The notes: generated by a model from the letters alone, not told the origin. 64,000 bases of DNA from Catonia carolina (GCA_035578175.1 JAQMRL010000001.1:188004283-188068282); one strand, 5' to 3'. Shown: positions 11,340-23,493, counted from the stretch's first letter. Numbers and translations: made by a program.

Positions 11340-12560
11340 ATGTTTTTTCTCCTTTTATCTTTTTGGTCTATTCATGACAATGTCAAATGATTTTGTTTCA
11401 TGACTGACGTTTCTTATTTCATTACTATTTTTGATTTCCAAAAGCCTGTTTCATTTTTTTACTAAACTCTTTCTTTCTTTTGATAATTTGTTGTTGTCAT
11501 TATTAGTCATCCTCTCTTTTTCTCTTGGAACCCATCAAATTGTTTAACCTTTTTTAAATTCACTTCTGTCCTCTATCCCAGCCTTTCTTAAACTTTTTTA
11601 TATAGCGACCCCCTTCAAGCTTAGGAAATTTTAAAGCGACCCCCTCCTCCATATAATGAAATATATATTAACCGTAGATGTAGATGTAATATCGCACTAT
11701 TTTACAATGTAAATAAAATAAGGATTAAAGAATACGTACCCATTCATTTCACATATATATAATTGAAAAGTATCAGATCTTTGCGACCTCCTTTCAGTAG
11801 TCTCGTGACCCACAGTTTAAGAAGCGCTGCTCTATCCTACCTATTTTTTTTCAGTTTCTATGAACCATTTGTTTTGTGTTTTTAATGTTCGCGTCTATCA
11901 AATAACTGTTTTGTAGAACTATTATAGCCTATTCTGTAGACATAACCATGAAACTGTTTGTTTTTCTTATGGCGTTTGTTTGTTTTATGGAGTTTTCTAA
12001 TTTTCCCGTGTATCTTGTTTTACTTCTAAGCATATTATATTCTCCATTTTAATTTTTTTTGGACCATAATATTTTCTTTAGTATTTTTATCTCTTTCATT
12101 TCTATTCTCTTCTTCTACAATAAAAAAATATTCTTCTTACACAACACTCCTGTCTTTTGTTTTTTTTTTTACAAGAATTCAGTCACAATGGACTTCTTGG
12201 TAACACATTGACCTTCCCCTTTCCTCCTACATTTCTCATCTTTCTTTTTGATATTTTATTTCCTTCTATGATTTTCTTTTCTCTCCATTAACCCTTCATT
12301 TCATCGGAATTACTCTCTTTAGCTTTTTCCTACAATTCTACCTTTTTCTTTTGTGTCTTTCCTTTACATAATCTCCTCTCTTCCCAATAATTTTTCACAT
12401 TTTCCGATTTTGACTTTTTTATACCTCCTAGAAGCTGCTGTTTGTCTTTGGTGGTTTTCTTAATCTCCATAGGAATCACCAATCCATACAATTTGCTTCT
12501 GACTTTTTTTGATAAAAATATTCAGTTTCATTAAATCATAGTGTCATTTCTAGTTGTTTG
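11340..12560 (-). pseudogene. Heavily degraded reverse transcriptase C-terminus (non-LTR)
   Basis: The plus strand is strikingly T/pyrimidine-rich; the minus strand reads as a decayed lysine-rich RT tail. Recognisable pieces are FHGYVYRIGYNSSTKQLFD (about 11890-11960) and, across the hAT MITE, VKQFDGFQEKKRG and a KKESLVKK segment (about 11460-11560). The order parallels the C-terminus of the element at 80-1065 (FFGHIKR, then a tail with RWTEDRKKAFSERM). Stops and shifts are frequent, and 12060-12560 is assigned only by continuity of composition. This is a homology judgement from pattern and could be wrong. Confidence 0.4.
11579..11829. mobile_element. hAT-type MITE with perfect 8-bp target duplication
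   Basis: The 251-bp element begins CAGCCTTTCTTAAACT and ends with the inverted partner (minus strand CAGCGCTTCTTAAACT), two mismatches in 16. It is flanked by identical 8-bp repeats ctctatcc at 11571-11578 and 11830-11837. CAG..TTCTTAAACT ends, GCGACCCCC-rich interiors and 8-bp duplications are known hAT MITE traits. It has no coding capacity. It lies inside the degraded RT region and so inserted later than that element. Confidence 0.9.
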
Positions 12561-14639
12561 TAATTTACATTGTTTATTTTTTTTAGTTGTATATGATAAA
12601 TCTTTTTTTGTTTAAACAGTTTTTATTCTCGTGTTTCTTGTACCCAAAACATCTTGCATTTCTTTTAAGTTTTAATTATTCATTTTATATTTTGTATTAT
12701 TGATTTTTATATTATATTTATATGTTTACCAAACATCCTATGCAGGATTGTCAGCAGGTGTATTATTTCTGGTGGTTTAGAAATATATATTTCAATATAT
12801 TTATATTATGTTTTTAATGTATTTTTAAATGTTTATATAATTAATAAATTAAAATGGTGGTTTGTAGATACATTAATTTATAAATTTATTGTTTTCTACA
12901 TAAATGAATAATTTACAGGAATGAATAATACAATTGTAAGGAGAGGAGATATTGAAATCATGATTAAAACTAATATTGGTTCACACATTTAAACTGTTTA
13001 GTTAATTAGAATTATTATAATTTTAGACTGCAGTTTATTTCATATTTTAATAACTATATAATTTAATAATTGTATGGTTTTAAAGCAATAGTCATTGATA
13101 ACTTTTTACTATAACTTCAATTATTGTATACTGTATTACTAGATGTAAGGAAATAACTGTTTTTCAATGTATATGTTAGCAACAACATGTGATTTTGTCT
13201 GATAAACCACATTAAAATTAAATGTTTTCCTGTATTACTACCTTAAAATGTATTTCACATTAATAGTACACATTACAAGAAAAATAAAAATAAAAAAGCT
13301 ACAACATATGAAGTTAACTATTTCTCATCTTAAAACTTTCCTTCTGTTAGTGTGTAATATTTAAGTTAAGTGTAACATTTAAGTTTAAGTTAAGTGTAAA
13401 ATTTAAGTTTAAGTTAAGTAATGATTTAATATTTTCAGTTAAAAAATGTATTAAAAATGTTTCATTCATTATCAAGTCACTCCACATGGGTAACTACAAA
13501 AATTATGACTTGTAAAAAATTATTTATTTGTAATTTTAATATACATATTTTTTGGATTTAATTTAGTGATATGATTTTTATTGTGGATATAAATCATCTG
13601 TATCAGTCAATAAATAGTATACAGTAGTACTTGAAAAATACCATGAAAGTTAATGTGGATTGCCATATCATATAGTTTATTGTTTAAGTATACTTAATTT
13701 TATTTAATGGAGGAGTCAGGTCAAAAAAAGTTTTTTTATTTAAAAAGATAGAAGCAAGGCATTACTGACTAATTAGTGCCACTAAGGAGTTCCTACTAAA
13801 AAAAAATTGTAAAATTAAAGTAACCCTTGTGGTGGGGATTGACAAATAAAAGCAAACATTTATTGGAAACTTTGTTAGATATTAGCATATTTCTTTCAAA
13901 CAAAACCAAAATAGAATCTAAAAGTTTAGTTTGTTATGTGATGTATGGATATAAGTTTAGCAAATAAGTACATAAGTATTTTTTACAATACCTAAAATTT
14001 TGAAAATATGACTTCCATTTTCAGTTTTACAAAATTTATAAATGAGGTATAGTCTAGAGTGTTTCACACCAGATTTTTTTAATGAAATTTGCTTGTCGTT
14101 AATTTTATACAGTTGCAAATAAAATTATCTTATATAGGTAGTCAGAAAAAAACTTAAATTCAGAAATTACTTTTAAATGTTAATTGGTGAATCAATAGCT
14201 ATATATTATATATATTTTTTAAACGAATGGTAGAAAGTGCAAAGTTGGAATATGAATAATAAAGTAAGTTGAGTACTAAATATTAGTTGTTATACAGAGG
14301 CTACTTTATACTGGTAGAGGACAGGTTTATTACGAATACACAAGTGCTGGAAACTTTCTACGTTGTTAGTGTGATATAACTAATTCAACAGCAGGCTGTG
14401 GAATGGTATCACCTGAACATTTTTAGGTACACTCGTTATTTAATATTAAACATGGTATCCTTTTGCCATCTTGTATGGAACACTGAAAAAGTACCGAGCT
14501 AATGGTACACAACTACATATGTAATATGTATATGTTTCAGAATTTTAATAATTGAATACACAATATTTTTTCGTCAACCTACTTAATTTTATTTAGTAAC
14601 TGCAAAAACAAATAAAAAAAAAAGAATAAAAGTATGTTC
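12561..14639. other. AT-rich non-coding DNA
   Basis: Long T/A-rich stretch without recognisable genes. A small tandem array of AAGTTAAGTGTAAAATTT-type units occupies about 13360-13425. No repeat family ends were found. Confidence 0.35.
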
Positions 14640-15028
14640 AAATAAAGATGACATCACTGGATTAAGGGAGACACCACATAATAATAGTGTTCCAGACAAT
14701 ATTTTGTTGCAAAATGTTTTAATTGTCATGTTACACTGTTTTTTTTTAAATATGTCATTTCAATGAATTCGGTAGTAACATGTCAATCTACTTAGGTAGT
14801 AACAAATACACCAGATAGTCAAAATATAGAAGTTCACATTTTTTAGACTTCAGCTCTGAAGCTTTTTCCAAAAACTGTATTTTTAATCTTTAGCAGATAT
14901 CTAGGAGTTTGAGCAACAATCCGTAATTCATAAATGGATCAATTCTTCGACCTCCTGTTTTCACTATAACTATAACTTTAAATAAAGATGACATCACTGG
15001 ATTAAGGGATAACACCACATAATAATAG
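14640..15028. repeat. Pair of 48-bp direct repeats 340 bp apart
   Basis: A segment starting AAATAAAGATGACATCACTG and ending CACCACATAATAATAG occurs at 14640-14687 and again at 14980-15028, differing only near GGGAG/GGGATA. The second copy abuts the entry to family D copy 3, and GGTTTACTTTCTCTTGC is also duplicated nearby (15027-15043 and 15074-15090). This is too long for a usual target duplication. A local segmental duplication is likelier. Confidence 0.85.
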
Positions 15029-15079
15029 GTTTACTTTCTCTTGCATAAGTTTTGCATAGGTTTACATCATAAGAGGTTT

Positions 15080-16192
15080 ACTTTCTCTTGCTTTACATGA
15101 ATACATAGAGAAGGAAAGTATTGTTTTCATGTCAATTTTTTATATCGAGTTTTTACGGGATATACACCTTTTCCGGCTTCCTGAATTTAAAAAACATGTT
15201 TTTAGCGATTGAAGTGTGTGTGTGTGTTTGCATGTACGTGTTAACAAAATATCTCAAGAATGGAATACGCATGAAGTTGAAACTTTGAATTTGAGTCAGG
15301 TACCCCCACCAAACCCGACCCGAACATTTTCATCAAAATTGGTCAACTGGAAGCAGCAGTTTATTCGTGCGGTTTTTAACTTTTTTGCGATTTTCTCAAA
15401 AACGGCTCCTCAATTTTTTTGAAAAATTGCCTCATTTACTAGTTATACTTTAATCTCTACAAGATAGGGTAAGCCCCTTGTCTGCTATAATTCTTGGAGA
15501 GGCATGTGCTCTCGTAGTAAAATATATTTTTTTAAGACTGCGGCTTTAATATGCATTTTTTTATTGTTTGACAAAATTTACAATCAGTTATGTTCAACTT
15601 TTAGTAAATAGTTATGATAAAATATAATAACACTGACATGAGTAGGGAAGTGTCCAGCGACCCTTCTCTACAAATTAAACAAATGTAGAGCATTATAGAG
15701 CAAAAGTATATAATCAAAGTTATAGAACATTAAAAACCTACAACTTTTATTTCAAGCTTTTTTTGTACAACGCTTAGGTTATTTTTTGGTTTTACGTCCG
15801 ACTGCTCTGCAAAACGCTTAGGTTAGTGTCAAAATTGTTATATTCTGAATTTTTTTATCAAAATCCGGTAACAAATGAGATATTTCAATATGCTGCTTTG
15901 GTACGCAGTTTACGACAAAAATGTATATCTACGTAAAGTTATAAAAAAATTAAAAAATCAACAACTTTAATTCAAGCATTTTCTTCTACAGACTAGTTTA
16001 GCGTCAATTTGTGATTTTCCGTATTTTAAAGCCAAACAGAGGTTGATTTTCATTTTGCATCATTCACTTATATTTAACATTAGGTTATGTTTTTAATTTT
16101 ACATTGTTTACTAATAGTTAAATTATAGGTTATATTGTTTGTTATAGACTTAAGGAAGAGAAAGCCGTGTGAGTGTTTCACACCAGGTTTTT
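15080..16192 (+). mobile_element. Family D (DINE/HINE-like) repeat, copy 3
   Basis: Near full length: ACTTTCTCTTGC start, GTGTGTGTGTG core, ATCTCAAGAATGGAATACGC, two or three diverged internal units. The end is AAGAGAAAGCCGTGTGAGTG then TTTCACACCAGG. The small frame 15216-15422 is not a gene. Confidence 0.88.
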
Positions 16193-16874
16193 AATTTGTT
16201 TTAGGTTTTGCATTATTTTTTTTGAGGGAGGATTGAGTGTATATTAAAAGAGTTCATGAAAGATGTTACAAATTATTCACAATAGTAAAGGAAGAATGTT
16301 TTAAGTTGAACTTCTCGCACTTAATGTTCATTTAATGAAAGGTTGAGTGACATTGAAGAATCTGGTTCACTCAATACAAGAATGATATAAAATTATGTTG
16401 TAATAGATGAATAAAAATATTATACAGTAAAGACATTAATGAATGTGTACAACACAAGCCATTCAAGGTTTAAAATAAGCATTAAAAGTATTTTTACAAA
16501 ACTTTTTAGAGATACGCATTTGCCCTTAATTTCCAATAAATGCATAACATTTAAGATGGATTTGTCAAAAAAAGTTTTTGTGAGTATGTTTAAAGTAGGT
16601 GCAACCTTTAGTTTACGTATTTTAATGGAAGTACAACGAAAGAGCGAACTTCGAGCATTTAGATTAAAGCTCATTTACCCCAATACCAGTTGCTGTAAGA
16701 ATAAACAATGGGTAGAAAAGAAAGGACTTAATTGATTATACAAAGTGGTTTTTATATGAAATTTTGTCCTTAATTTTTTAGAAGTAATAATTTTAATGAT
16801 GATAAAACTTTTGACTCGGGTTAAACTGTGCTATCTTTTTATTACAAAAATACCCACGTAGGTAATTTGTTTTT
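16193..16874. other. Unassigned DNA between two family D copies
   Basis: A 98-codon plus frame (16439-16735) and an antisense 84-codon frame overlap here. Neither has a recognisable domain, splice context or codon signal I can support. Confidence 0.3.
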
Positions 16875-17578
16875 ACTTTTTCTAGCCCTATAAGAATACA
16901 CATGGAAGGGAAGTAGGTCTGTCGTTTTCGATTTTTAAAAATCGACAAAAATCTAAAGAACGGAATATCGTACGAAGTTGAAACTTAAAACTTATCTTAG
17001 GTACCATAAGGGACCCGACGGGAATATGTTCATCCAAATCGGTCAACAGAAGTAGTACCTAGTTTATCCGTGCGATTTTTCACTTTTTTGCGTTTTTCTC
17101 AAAGACGACTCCTACATTTTTTTAAAATATCGCTTCATTTACTACATTTTTTATGCTCTTCAAAACAGGGTTAGTGCCACGTTTGCTGAAATTCTGGGGA
17201 GGCCTGTGCTCTCGTAGTTTATATATTTTTTTAACACTGTTGCCTTAATAAGCATTTTAGGGTAAAAGTGTATACTTAAAGTTATGGGAAATTTAAAAAC
17301 CTAACTTTTATTTCAAGCATTTTTTCTACAGGTCCTAGTTTGCCGTCAGTTAATGATTTTCCGTATTTTTAACTCCTATATACTCGTTTTTATATTATTT
17401 TTTGTGTATTCTATTACATATTTTTTATGTATGCGTATTATTTATTTTATTACCACTCATGATAAAAAATTGTTTGCTTTTTCATTTTACATTGTTTAGT
17501 CACGATTAAACATAGATTATATTATTTTTCATTATTTACATTGGCAAAAGAGAAAGTGTGAATATTTCACACCAAATT
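16875..17578 (+). mobile_element. Family D (DINE/HINE-like) repeat, copy 4 (core deleted)
   Basis: ACTTTTTCTAGCCCTATAAG start and AGAGAAAGTGTGAATATTTC / ACACCAAATT end. A deletion joins AAATCGACA directly to AAAATCTAAAGAACGG, removing the microsatellite core. Confidence 0.85.
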
Positions 17579-18485
17579 GTTTAATTTTTGTGATAACATA
17601 AAATAAAATTTTATATTTATAACTCTGCACTTGGTTCAAAAGAATCTCTAACGCTAAAATACGTGAATAACTAACTGAAATAAATTTCATGAAACTTTAA
17701 GTAAAATAAAAGACCTTTTGAGTCAAGGAGTAAAAACTATCGTTATCCGCCACAGCCGTCAGCCAGCTGATGGTGGAGTAAACAATAAAAAGCATTTTTT
17801 ATCGTTTAAAAAATTTCTTGTTTAAAAAAGTTAAGTTGTTCACACTCAATTATTTATTTGAGTGCGAAGGACCTAACTGATAAAACTAGAAGAGTTTTTT
17901 GTATGAAGAATATTTAAACAATTTTTAGAAGAGATACTTTTCACGATGAAACTTATGGCTTAGTATAAACTGCTTCTTTTTACGTTTTATTTTAAATTAC
18001 CATCCAATTTGATTACTTAATTGAGAATTTTCACTTGAATAAACATGAATTTCAACAGGGAATTCCAGTGTTGTTTTTTTTTTACTGCCACCATACCACT
18101 GGTCATCATACCACTTAACCAGTTTTACTGCACAATTGGAAGGACTGAACAATTAAATCCCATTAAAAATGTTTGAGTTAGTCACTGCAGGGTCCCTCCT
18201 TTTGGTGATTTACATCAAAAGATAAAAATTTTATCATATTTTAACGATGGCTTGTACTGAATTTATTTTTCTATGTTAACATATGGAAAGTAATTAGAGG
18301 GCACTTCAGTGACATACAATAAAATAAAGAAACAATAGATAATATAGAAAACCAAGATTAAAGTGAACCAACAGAGCTGTAAAGTATTCAAGTAATTTAT
18401 AATTTAAATTTATTTTGTTTTATTTTTAATCAAGTTACTTGTTAGATTTGTTATTCAATAATAATTTGATTAATTTTAAGCCTAC
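17579..18485. other. Intron-like non-coding DNA
   Basis: No gene or repeat family is recognised. It ends at the donor of the minus-strand exon. Confidence 0.3.
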
Positions 18486-18636
18486 CTTTTCTTTTTTAAG
18501 GAAAATGACAATTTTCTAGAAAAAGATTTCTTGGCAGATTTACTGGAAGACACTTCTGTATCATTATTATCAACGGTTGAATCATTTTTATCCTTTTTCT
18601 TAGATGATGTAAAAGCTTGAACGAAACACAACATAT
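18486..18636 (-). CDS. Probable exon of an unknown Ser/Lys-rich protein, minus strand
   Basis: The minus strand is open throughout (2 + 49 codons + 2 bases) and ends at AAAAG followed by the donor GTAGGC. The acceptor is CATTCAG (edge at 18636) or TTCGTTCAAG (edge at 18614); both give the same phase. The peptide is strongly hydrophilic, with a KKKDKNDSTVDNNDTEVSSS stretch followed by the basic/aromatic/serine motif SAKKSFSRKLSFSLKKK. Such Phe/Ser/Lys clusters resemble phosphorylatable membrane- or calmodulin-binding segments of the MARCKS type (analogy only). It leaves AG, completed by the T of the exon at 7834-7878. An ATG at the 5' edge could be a start, but an internal exon is more likely. 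This is the best host coding candidate in the window. Confidence 0.55.
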
Positions 18637-18728
18637 CTGAATGTACCATCAGTCACAAAATACTTTAGATAAGTGCTGACACCTCATGAGATATCTTCAA
18701 ACATTTTTATTTAGTGGTACAATTTCTA

Positions 18729-18791
18729 TCATTTTGTTCTCAATGTTTCCATAATTGGTTGTGTAATCTTCTGAACTTCATCCTCTGCTTC
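18729..18791 (-). CDS. Candidate alternative terminal exon, minus strand
   Basis: After a TATGTACAG acceptor the minus strand reads 20 codons, EAEDEVQKITQPIMETLRTK, then TGA. All other frames are closed, so it could only be a last exon. It lies just upstream of the exon at 18486-18636. The acidic amphipathic sequence looks protein-like, but chance is plausible. Confidence 0.22.
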   Translation of the reverse strand, partial: EAEDEVQKITQPIMETLRTK

Positions 18792-19394
18792 CTGTACATA
18801 TTATTCTTTAATTAATATAATTGAATTTTAAATTTAACAACAAAGTGCATACAAATAAAAATGCAATAAGACATGCACATGCATAAGCCACACAAACACT
18901 ATGCATCTAATAAAAACACTATTTTATTTTAGAATATTTTTTTTAGTCATGCAAAAACGTTACACATGATTTTTTAGTTTTTTAACAACAATTTTTTATT
19001 GTACAAAAATTTCGTTTTATTATGGCCGAAAACTAGTTTTTGTTGTTACTGATTAATCAAAAGTAAAAAATATATATAATTACAGTTTGCAATATAAAGA
19101 TGACTACTGATCACAGCAAATCACTAACTTTTTTACATAATTTATAACAGCAGCAAAGTCTGTAACAAACTAAGCTAACAAGATAGTAATTTCCTGGAGC
19201 TGTAAGCTAACTAATTTTGTCTGTTTTATTGAAATTTGCTGTTAGTTTTCATAATCAAGAACTGTTTTTAAACATTTAAACAAAATGTTTTAGCGTTACT
19301 TATTGCTGATATTTTTTTTTGGTGTGAATTTGAACAGAGACACTCAGTTCGTATATGGCTATCATTTGGTCACTACAAAAAAATCGCTCACCCA
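18792..19394. other. Unassigned AT-rich DNA
   Basis: No gene features. From about 19335 a phrase shared with 25085-25235 (AGTTCGTATATGGCTATCAT / AGTTTGTCTATGTGCAGCTG) suggests that family R2 extends this far in some copies. Confidence 0.3.
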
Positions 19395-19815
19395 ACCGGT
19401 GCTACTAAACAATCGATGTTGTTGTTTAGATCAACAGCCGAAAGGCTGGTTTGAACATCAAGAGGTTTACTAAGTAAAAACGAGGTGTGAGGTGGTTTAC
19501 AATTGCCTTCCTCACCAAGTTGAAAGAGTATGTTTATCAGGATACCAGGCTCTCCTAAAAACAGTTACTTTCCATCCTGCAAATGATACCTTCACTTCAT
19601 TTACCATAGGGTCTGGCTATACAGTGAAATTCATTACTCTCAGAGGAGATAACTCTGACTAGTATAAATTACCTGACTACCTCTTCTGTTCTTAAATAGT
19701 TCAGCCTTATAATTGGCTGACTGTATGCTAAGAAACTGAATTTTTTTTTGTAGTCCTGGAACCAGCAGATCAAATGCAATTAATTTAACAATACACCTGC
19801 CCGTTGTAGGAAAAC
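19395..19815 (-). repeat. Family R2 interspersed repeat, copy 3
   Basis: Minus-oriented. Read on that strand it has GGCAGGTG, TATAAGGCTGAACTATTTAA, AGTTATCTCCTCTGAGAGTA, the GGAAAGTAACTGTTTTTAGG block, and GGTTTGAACC-like bases. It ends with the perfect hairpin CAGCC-TTTC-GGCTG followed by TTGATCTAAACAACAAC. Confidence 0.85.
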
Positions 19816-20201
19816 AATCGATATCAACTTTATAGAAATTGATGACTGACTGGGCTGGTCCGAAGACCTTAATATCATCAATTGAAAATAAATAGATTGA
19901 TGAATTGTATACATTTTAATTTTAGAATAATATAACAACGAATTAATAAGGATATTTAATTATTAATTACCTAATTAGTGAGCTACCGTGCACTGTTTTG
20001 TTTACTGTTCATGTGACCCGACACGAGTAGTTACGTAAGATGTGTTTTCCCACTTGGCCTTGCACGAAATCAATTATAAATAGATATCAGCTTCCATATA
20101 TTTAAAAAATCTTGAAATTTAGAATCAAAATTTATTTGGAGGCAGAAAACATACATGTAGAAAACAAATAAAGACCTAATATGGAAAACTATTTAAATTC
20201 T
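19816..20201. other. Unassigned DNA
   Basis: No gene or repeat family is recognised. Confidence 0.3.
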
Positions 20202-20244
20202 AAGAAATGTAAACATTAAATTAAATGTAACATGTAAATTTAAA

Positions 20245-20571
20245 CCCACCGGGTTGGTCTAGAGGTAAAGTCGTCGCCAAAATCAGCTGTTTAACAGCTG
20301 ATTTTCGGAGACGAAGGTTCCTGGTTCAAATCCTAGTAAAGGTAGTTACTTTTATACGGATTTGAATACTAGACAGTGATTGCCGGTGTACTTTGATGGT
20401 TGGGGTTCAATTAACCATACTCTCTTAGGAGTGGTCGACCTGGGTCTGTACAAGACTACACCTCATTTACACGTCATACACATCATCCTCATCTCATTGG
20501 GTCATGGGGTTGCTTATTGTTCTGAATTGAACAGATTGCAACGTACACATATTAAGAATAAAAAAAAAGAA
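20245..20571 (+). mobile_element. tRNA-derived SINE (group A), plus copy
   Basis: Starts CCCACCGGG and contains a consensus RNA polymerase III A box, TGGTCTAGAGG, and a B box, GGTTCAAATCC, spaced about 60 bp apart. A tRNA-unrelated body (GGTAGTTACTTTTATACGGA ... GTGGTCGACCTGGGTCTGTA) and a terminal A-run follow. The 14-bp aagaaatgtaaaca at 20202-20215 recurs at 20567-20580, a likely target duplication with extra bases or an indel on the left side. Between the boxes, AATCAGCTG..CAGCTGATT forms a short hairpin. The frame at 20380-20577 is chance. A second copy lies at 62998-63264. Confidence 0.85.
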
Positions 20572-20604
20572 ATGTAAACAATGTAACTTATGTCCAAGTA
20601 CAAA

Positions 20605-20605
20605 G

Positions 20606-20650
<45 letters not shown>
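20605..20650. repeat. (AAT)n microsatellite
   Basis: About 15 AAT units shortly after the SINE. Confidence 0.95.
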
Positions 20651-21884
20651 TTCAATTAAAAATGCAAATGTAAAGTTAGTATTTATAAATCCCACATCAA
20701 AAATGTGTGTAACAAATTCCACGACGAATAAGGATCGGTTTAGCAACTAATTTGTAATATTTGACAAAATTTTTATGAGTTTCTGAATTTATATTGATTT
20801 GTGTAAGAAAGTATTATTCGTTTGTATTTTATAGTATTGATTTTAGGCAGACTGTCATATGGTTTCTATTTTGTTTCCTTCTTTATAAGATTGTAGTCGC
20901 GTAATATTAATAATAATTTCAAAAATTATCTATAAAATAAAGAATTAGTTTCTAAAATTCAAATAACTGGTATTAATTAAATAAACAGAAATGTCTAAAA
21001 GCATTCTATTACGTCGGGTCAATAAGACCAGAAGCGAGTAATTACGTCTCTCAGTAGCGTGAATAACTAAGGGTTTAACATCTGATAACGCAAAATATAT
21101 ATCTAAAAATGTAAAAAGGCAAAAACTTCAGATGCGTGTTAATAACAAAAGTCGTTTAAAAAGTAACAGTACGGTTGTTAATTAAAAGAATATGATTGAT
21201 TCTGAATGTTTTAACAATGAGCTTGCTGGTATAAGATATTGAAGAAACATTTTTGTAATACGTTTTACACTACATAAATTCCAATAAATTGTAGAAAAGA
21301 CAGAACAATTTCATTAGGTCAAAATAACGGGAAATTGCTTTCAGGATAAATAAAAATAGCAAGTTTTTGTGCAGTAGAGCGGATGTAGGTAAAGGATGGA
21401 CAAGAATACATAAACACTAAACTAAGTACAGGCTAAATTATTGCGAATTACTATTCTGTACAACAAGCAAACGTACTGATTGCAGTTAGATATTTAGATG
21501 CTTCTACAAAATGTTACGTAATAGCACAACTTTATATACGTTTTAATAGCGCAATCAATTAACTATTTCTGTAGACAACTATAAAAATAGCTGTAATATA
21601 GCATACAGAATATACCTATAGTACCTAGGATATCTTACGTTTCGAAGAAAATGGTCGCAAGTCAAAACGTGTAAATTTTTCAGGAGAGGAAAAATAGGAT
21701 TATCTACTTTTTCTTATCTGAGAATATAGAGTTGTGGAGTATAGAAAATACAGAATATAGAATCTTAGAAAATATAGAATCTAATGTGTTTTACTTTCTG
21801 CATTTTCAAATGTATGGACTATCAACTAAAAATACTGTTGTTATATTTTTACAATGGCCCACAATTTTTTTTACAAATAATTTT
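20651..21884. other. Unassigned AT-rich DNA
   Basis: No gene or repeat family is recognised. An internal tandem-like phrase (ATAGAGTTGTGGAGTATAGA, AATACAGAATATAGAATC) sits near 21725-21780. Confidence 0.3.
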
Positions 21885-22818
21885 TGCTTTCTCGTGCCTA
21901 TATGAATATAAATAGGAAGGAAAGTATTGTTTTCATTTTGATTTTTTGAAATCGAGTTTTCACTGGATCTACACGTTTTCAGACCCCCTGAACCCCAAAA
22001 AACATGTTTTTAGCGATTGGTCTGTGTGTGTGTGTGTGTGTGTGTATGCGCGCGCGCGCGTACGTGTGAACAGAATATTACCAGAACGGAACATTGTACG
22101 AACTTGAAACTTAAAAGTTAGATACTACTACCGGACCTGACACAAACATTTCATCAAAATCTGTCAACCGGGAGTAGTAGTTTATTCCTGTCATTTCTCA
22201 CTTTTTTATGATTTTCTCAAAAACGCTCCTACAATTTTTTTAAAAAATCGCCTCATTTATTGCATATTTTTTTGATGCTTTACAGATATGGTAGGTGCCA
22301 TGTCTGCTGAAACTGTTGGGGAGGCTCTCGCAGAAAAAATGTTTTTTTCTTTTTTTAAGATTACGTCCTTAATATGTATTTTAGGGCAAAGGAGTATGTA
22401 ATAAAAGTTGTAGACAATTTAAATATCTAAAACTTTTATTTCAAACATTTTTTGTATAACGCTTAGTTTAGCGGTTCTTTTTTTTCATGAAAATCTGTAA
22501 AAAAATCATTTAATGATTTTTAGAATTCAGCCTAGTATGCATTTTAAGACAAAAGTGTATAATCAAATTTATAGGAAATTAAAAGATTTACAACTTTTAT
22601 TCAGAGCATTTTTCTCTACAGAGCTTAGTTTAGCGTGAAAGTGATTTTCCGTATTTTTAAGCTAAACTGAGGTCGATTGTAATTTTGCATCATTTACTCA
22701 TGATTGAAATAAGGTTATGTTTTTTTGTTTATTTCTAATGTTTTATTACTAATGGTAGGTTATATGGTTAATTATTTGCATTGACAAGAGACAGTTTTGT
22801 GAGTGTTTCACACCAGAT
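21885..22818 (+). mobile_element. Family D (DINE/HINE-like) repeat, copy 5
   Basis: Near complete: GCTTTCTCGTGCCTATATGA start, GGAAGGAAAGTATTGTTTTC, GACCCCCTGAACCCCAAAAA, GCGATTGG, a (TG)n(CG)n core at 22020-22066, ATCTGTCAACCGGGAGTAGT. Both internal units are present. The end is GTGAGTGTTTCACACCAGAT. Confidence 0.92.
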
Positions 22819-23493
22819 TTTTTTTCTTTTAATGTCAATATTTCCAAAATCGAAAAAAAATTCGGAAAAATAATTAGTTTTGAATGACAACCGCTAAAAT
22901 CGAGACATAAAATCGAATGACATGACGCAAAAATTAAAGAATAAACTGAATGGACGATAAAATGTATAAAAATATCTTTTTGAAATACAATATCTATTTG
23001 TGATAAAAATATAGATAGAGTTTATTAATATACTCTAAGAAACATTAAAATACAATACTTGTCAAGCATGACGTAGATTTAAAATTGTTATTTTTACCTC
23101 AAATGTTAACACGAAAGCATGGCATGGTCAAAGGTTGAAGCTTTACTATATAGATACAATTTTTATATTATACCTACTAAGGAACAGATAAGTTCACTTA
23201 ATTTTACTATTTCCTAAACTACAAAAACGTATTAATTTGGATTATACTGAAATAGTAATTGAAATACTTCCTTACAACGAACTCAATTTACAACCTTATT
23301 AAGAAGATAGTCCAATTCACTACCATATTTTTATTTATTTCGCCTACTCCATTCAGAAACAAATATGGTATGACAAACTGCGCTAACTTTCTGGTTAATC
23401 TTCAAGCGAATAAATTGTACTCATTTTTTTACCAGAAAGAGGTGTCCACAAAAAAATAGTACTTAAAACAAAACTAATTATAAAAATCTCTTT
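22819..23493. other. Unassigned AT-rich DNA
   Basis: No gene recognised; the 66-codon frame at 23259-23459 has no family features. Confidence 0.3.

Noticed and set aside
16439..16735. 98-codon plus frame between family D copies
   Set aside because: No recognisable domain, an equally long antisense frame, no splice or promoter support.
23060..23150. Minus-strand donor-like TTTGAG/GTAAAAAT near 23097
   Set aside because: All three frames of the possible exon contain stops within the splice-bounded segment.
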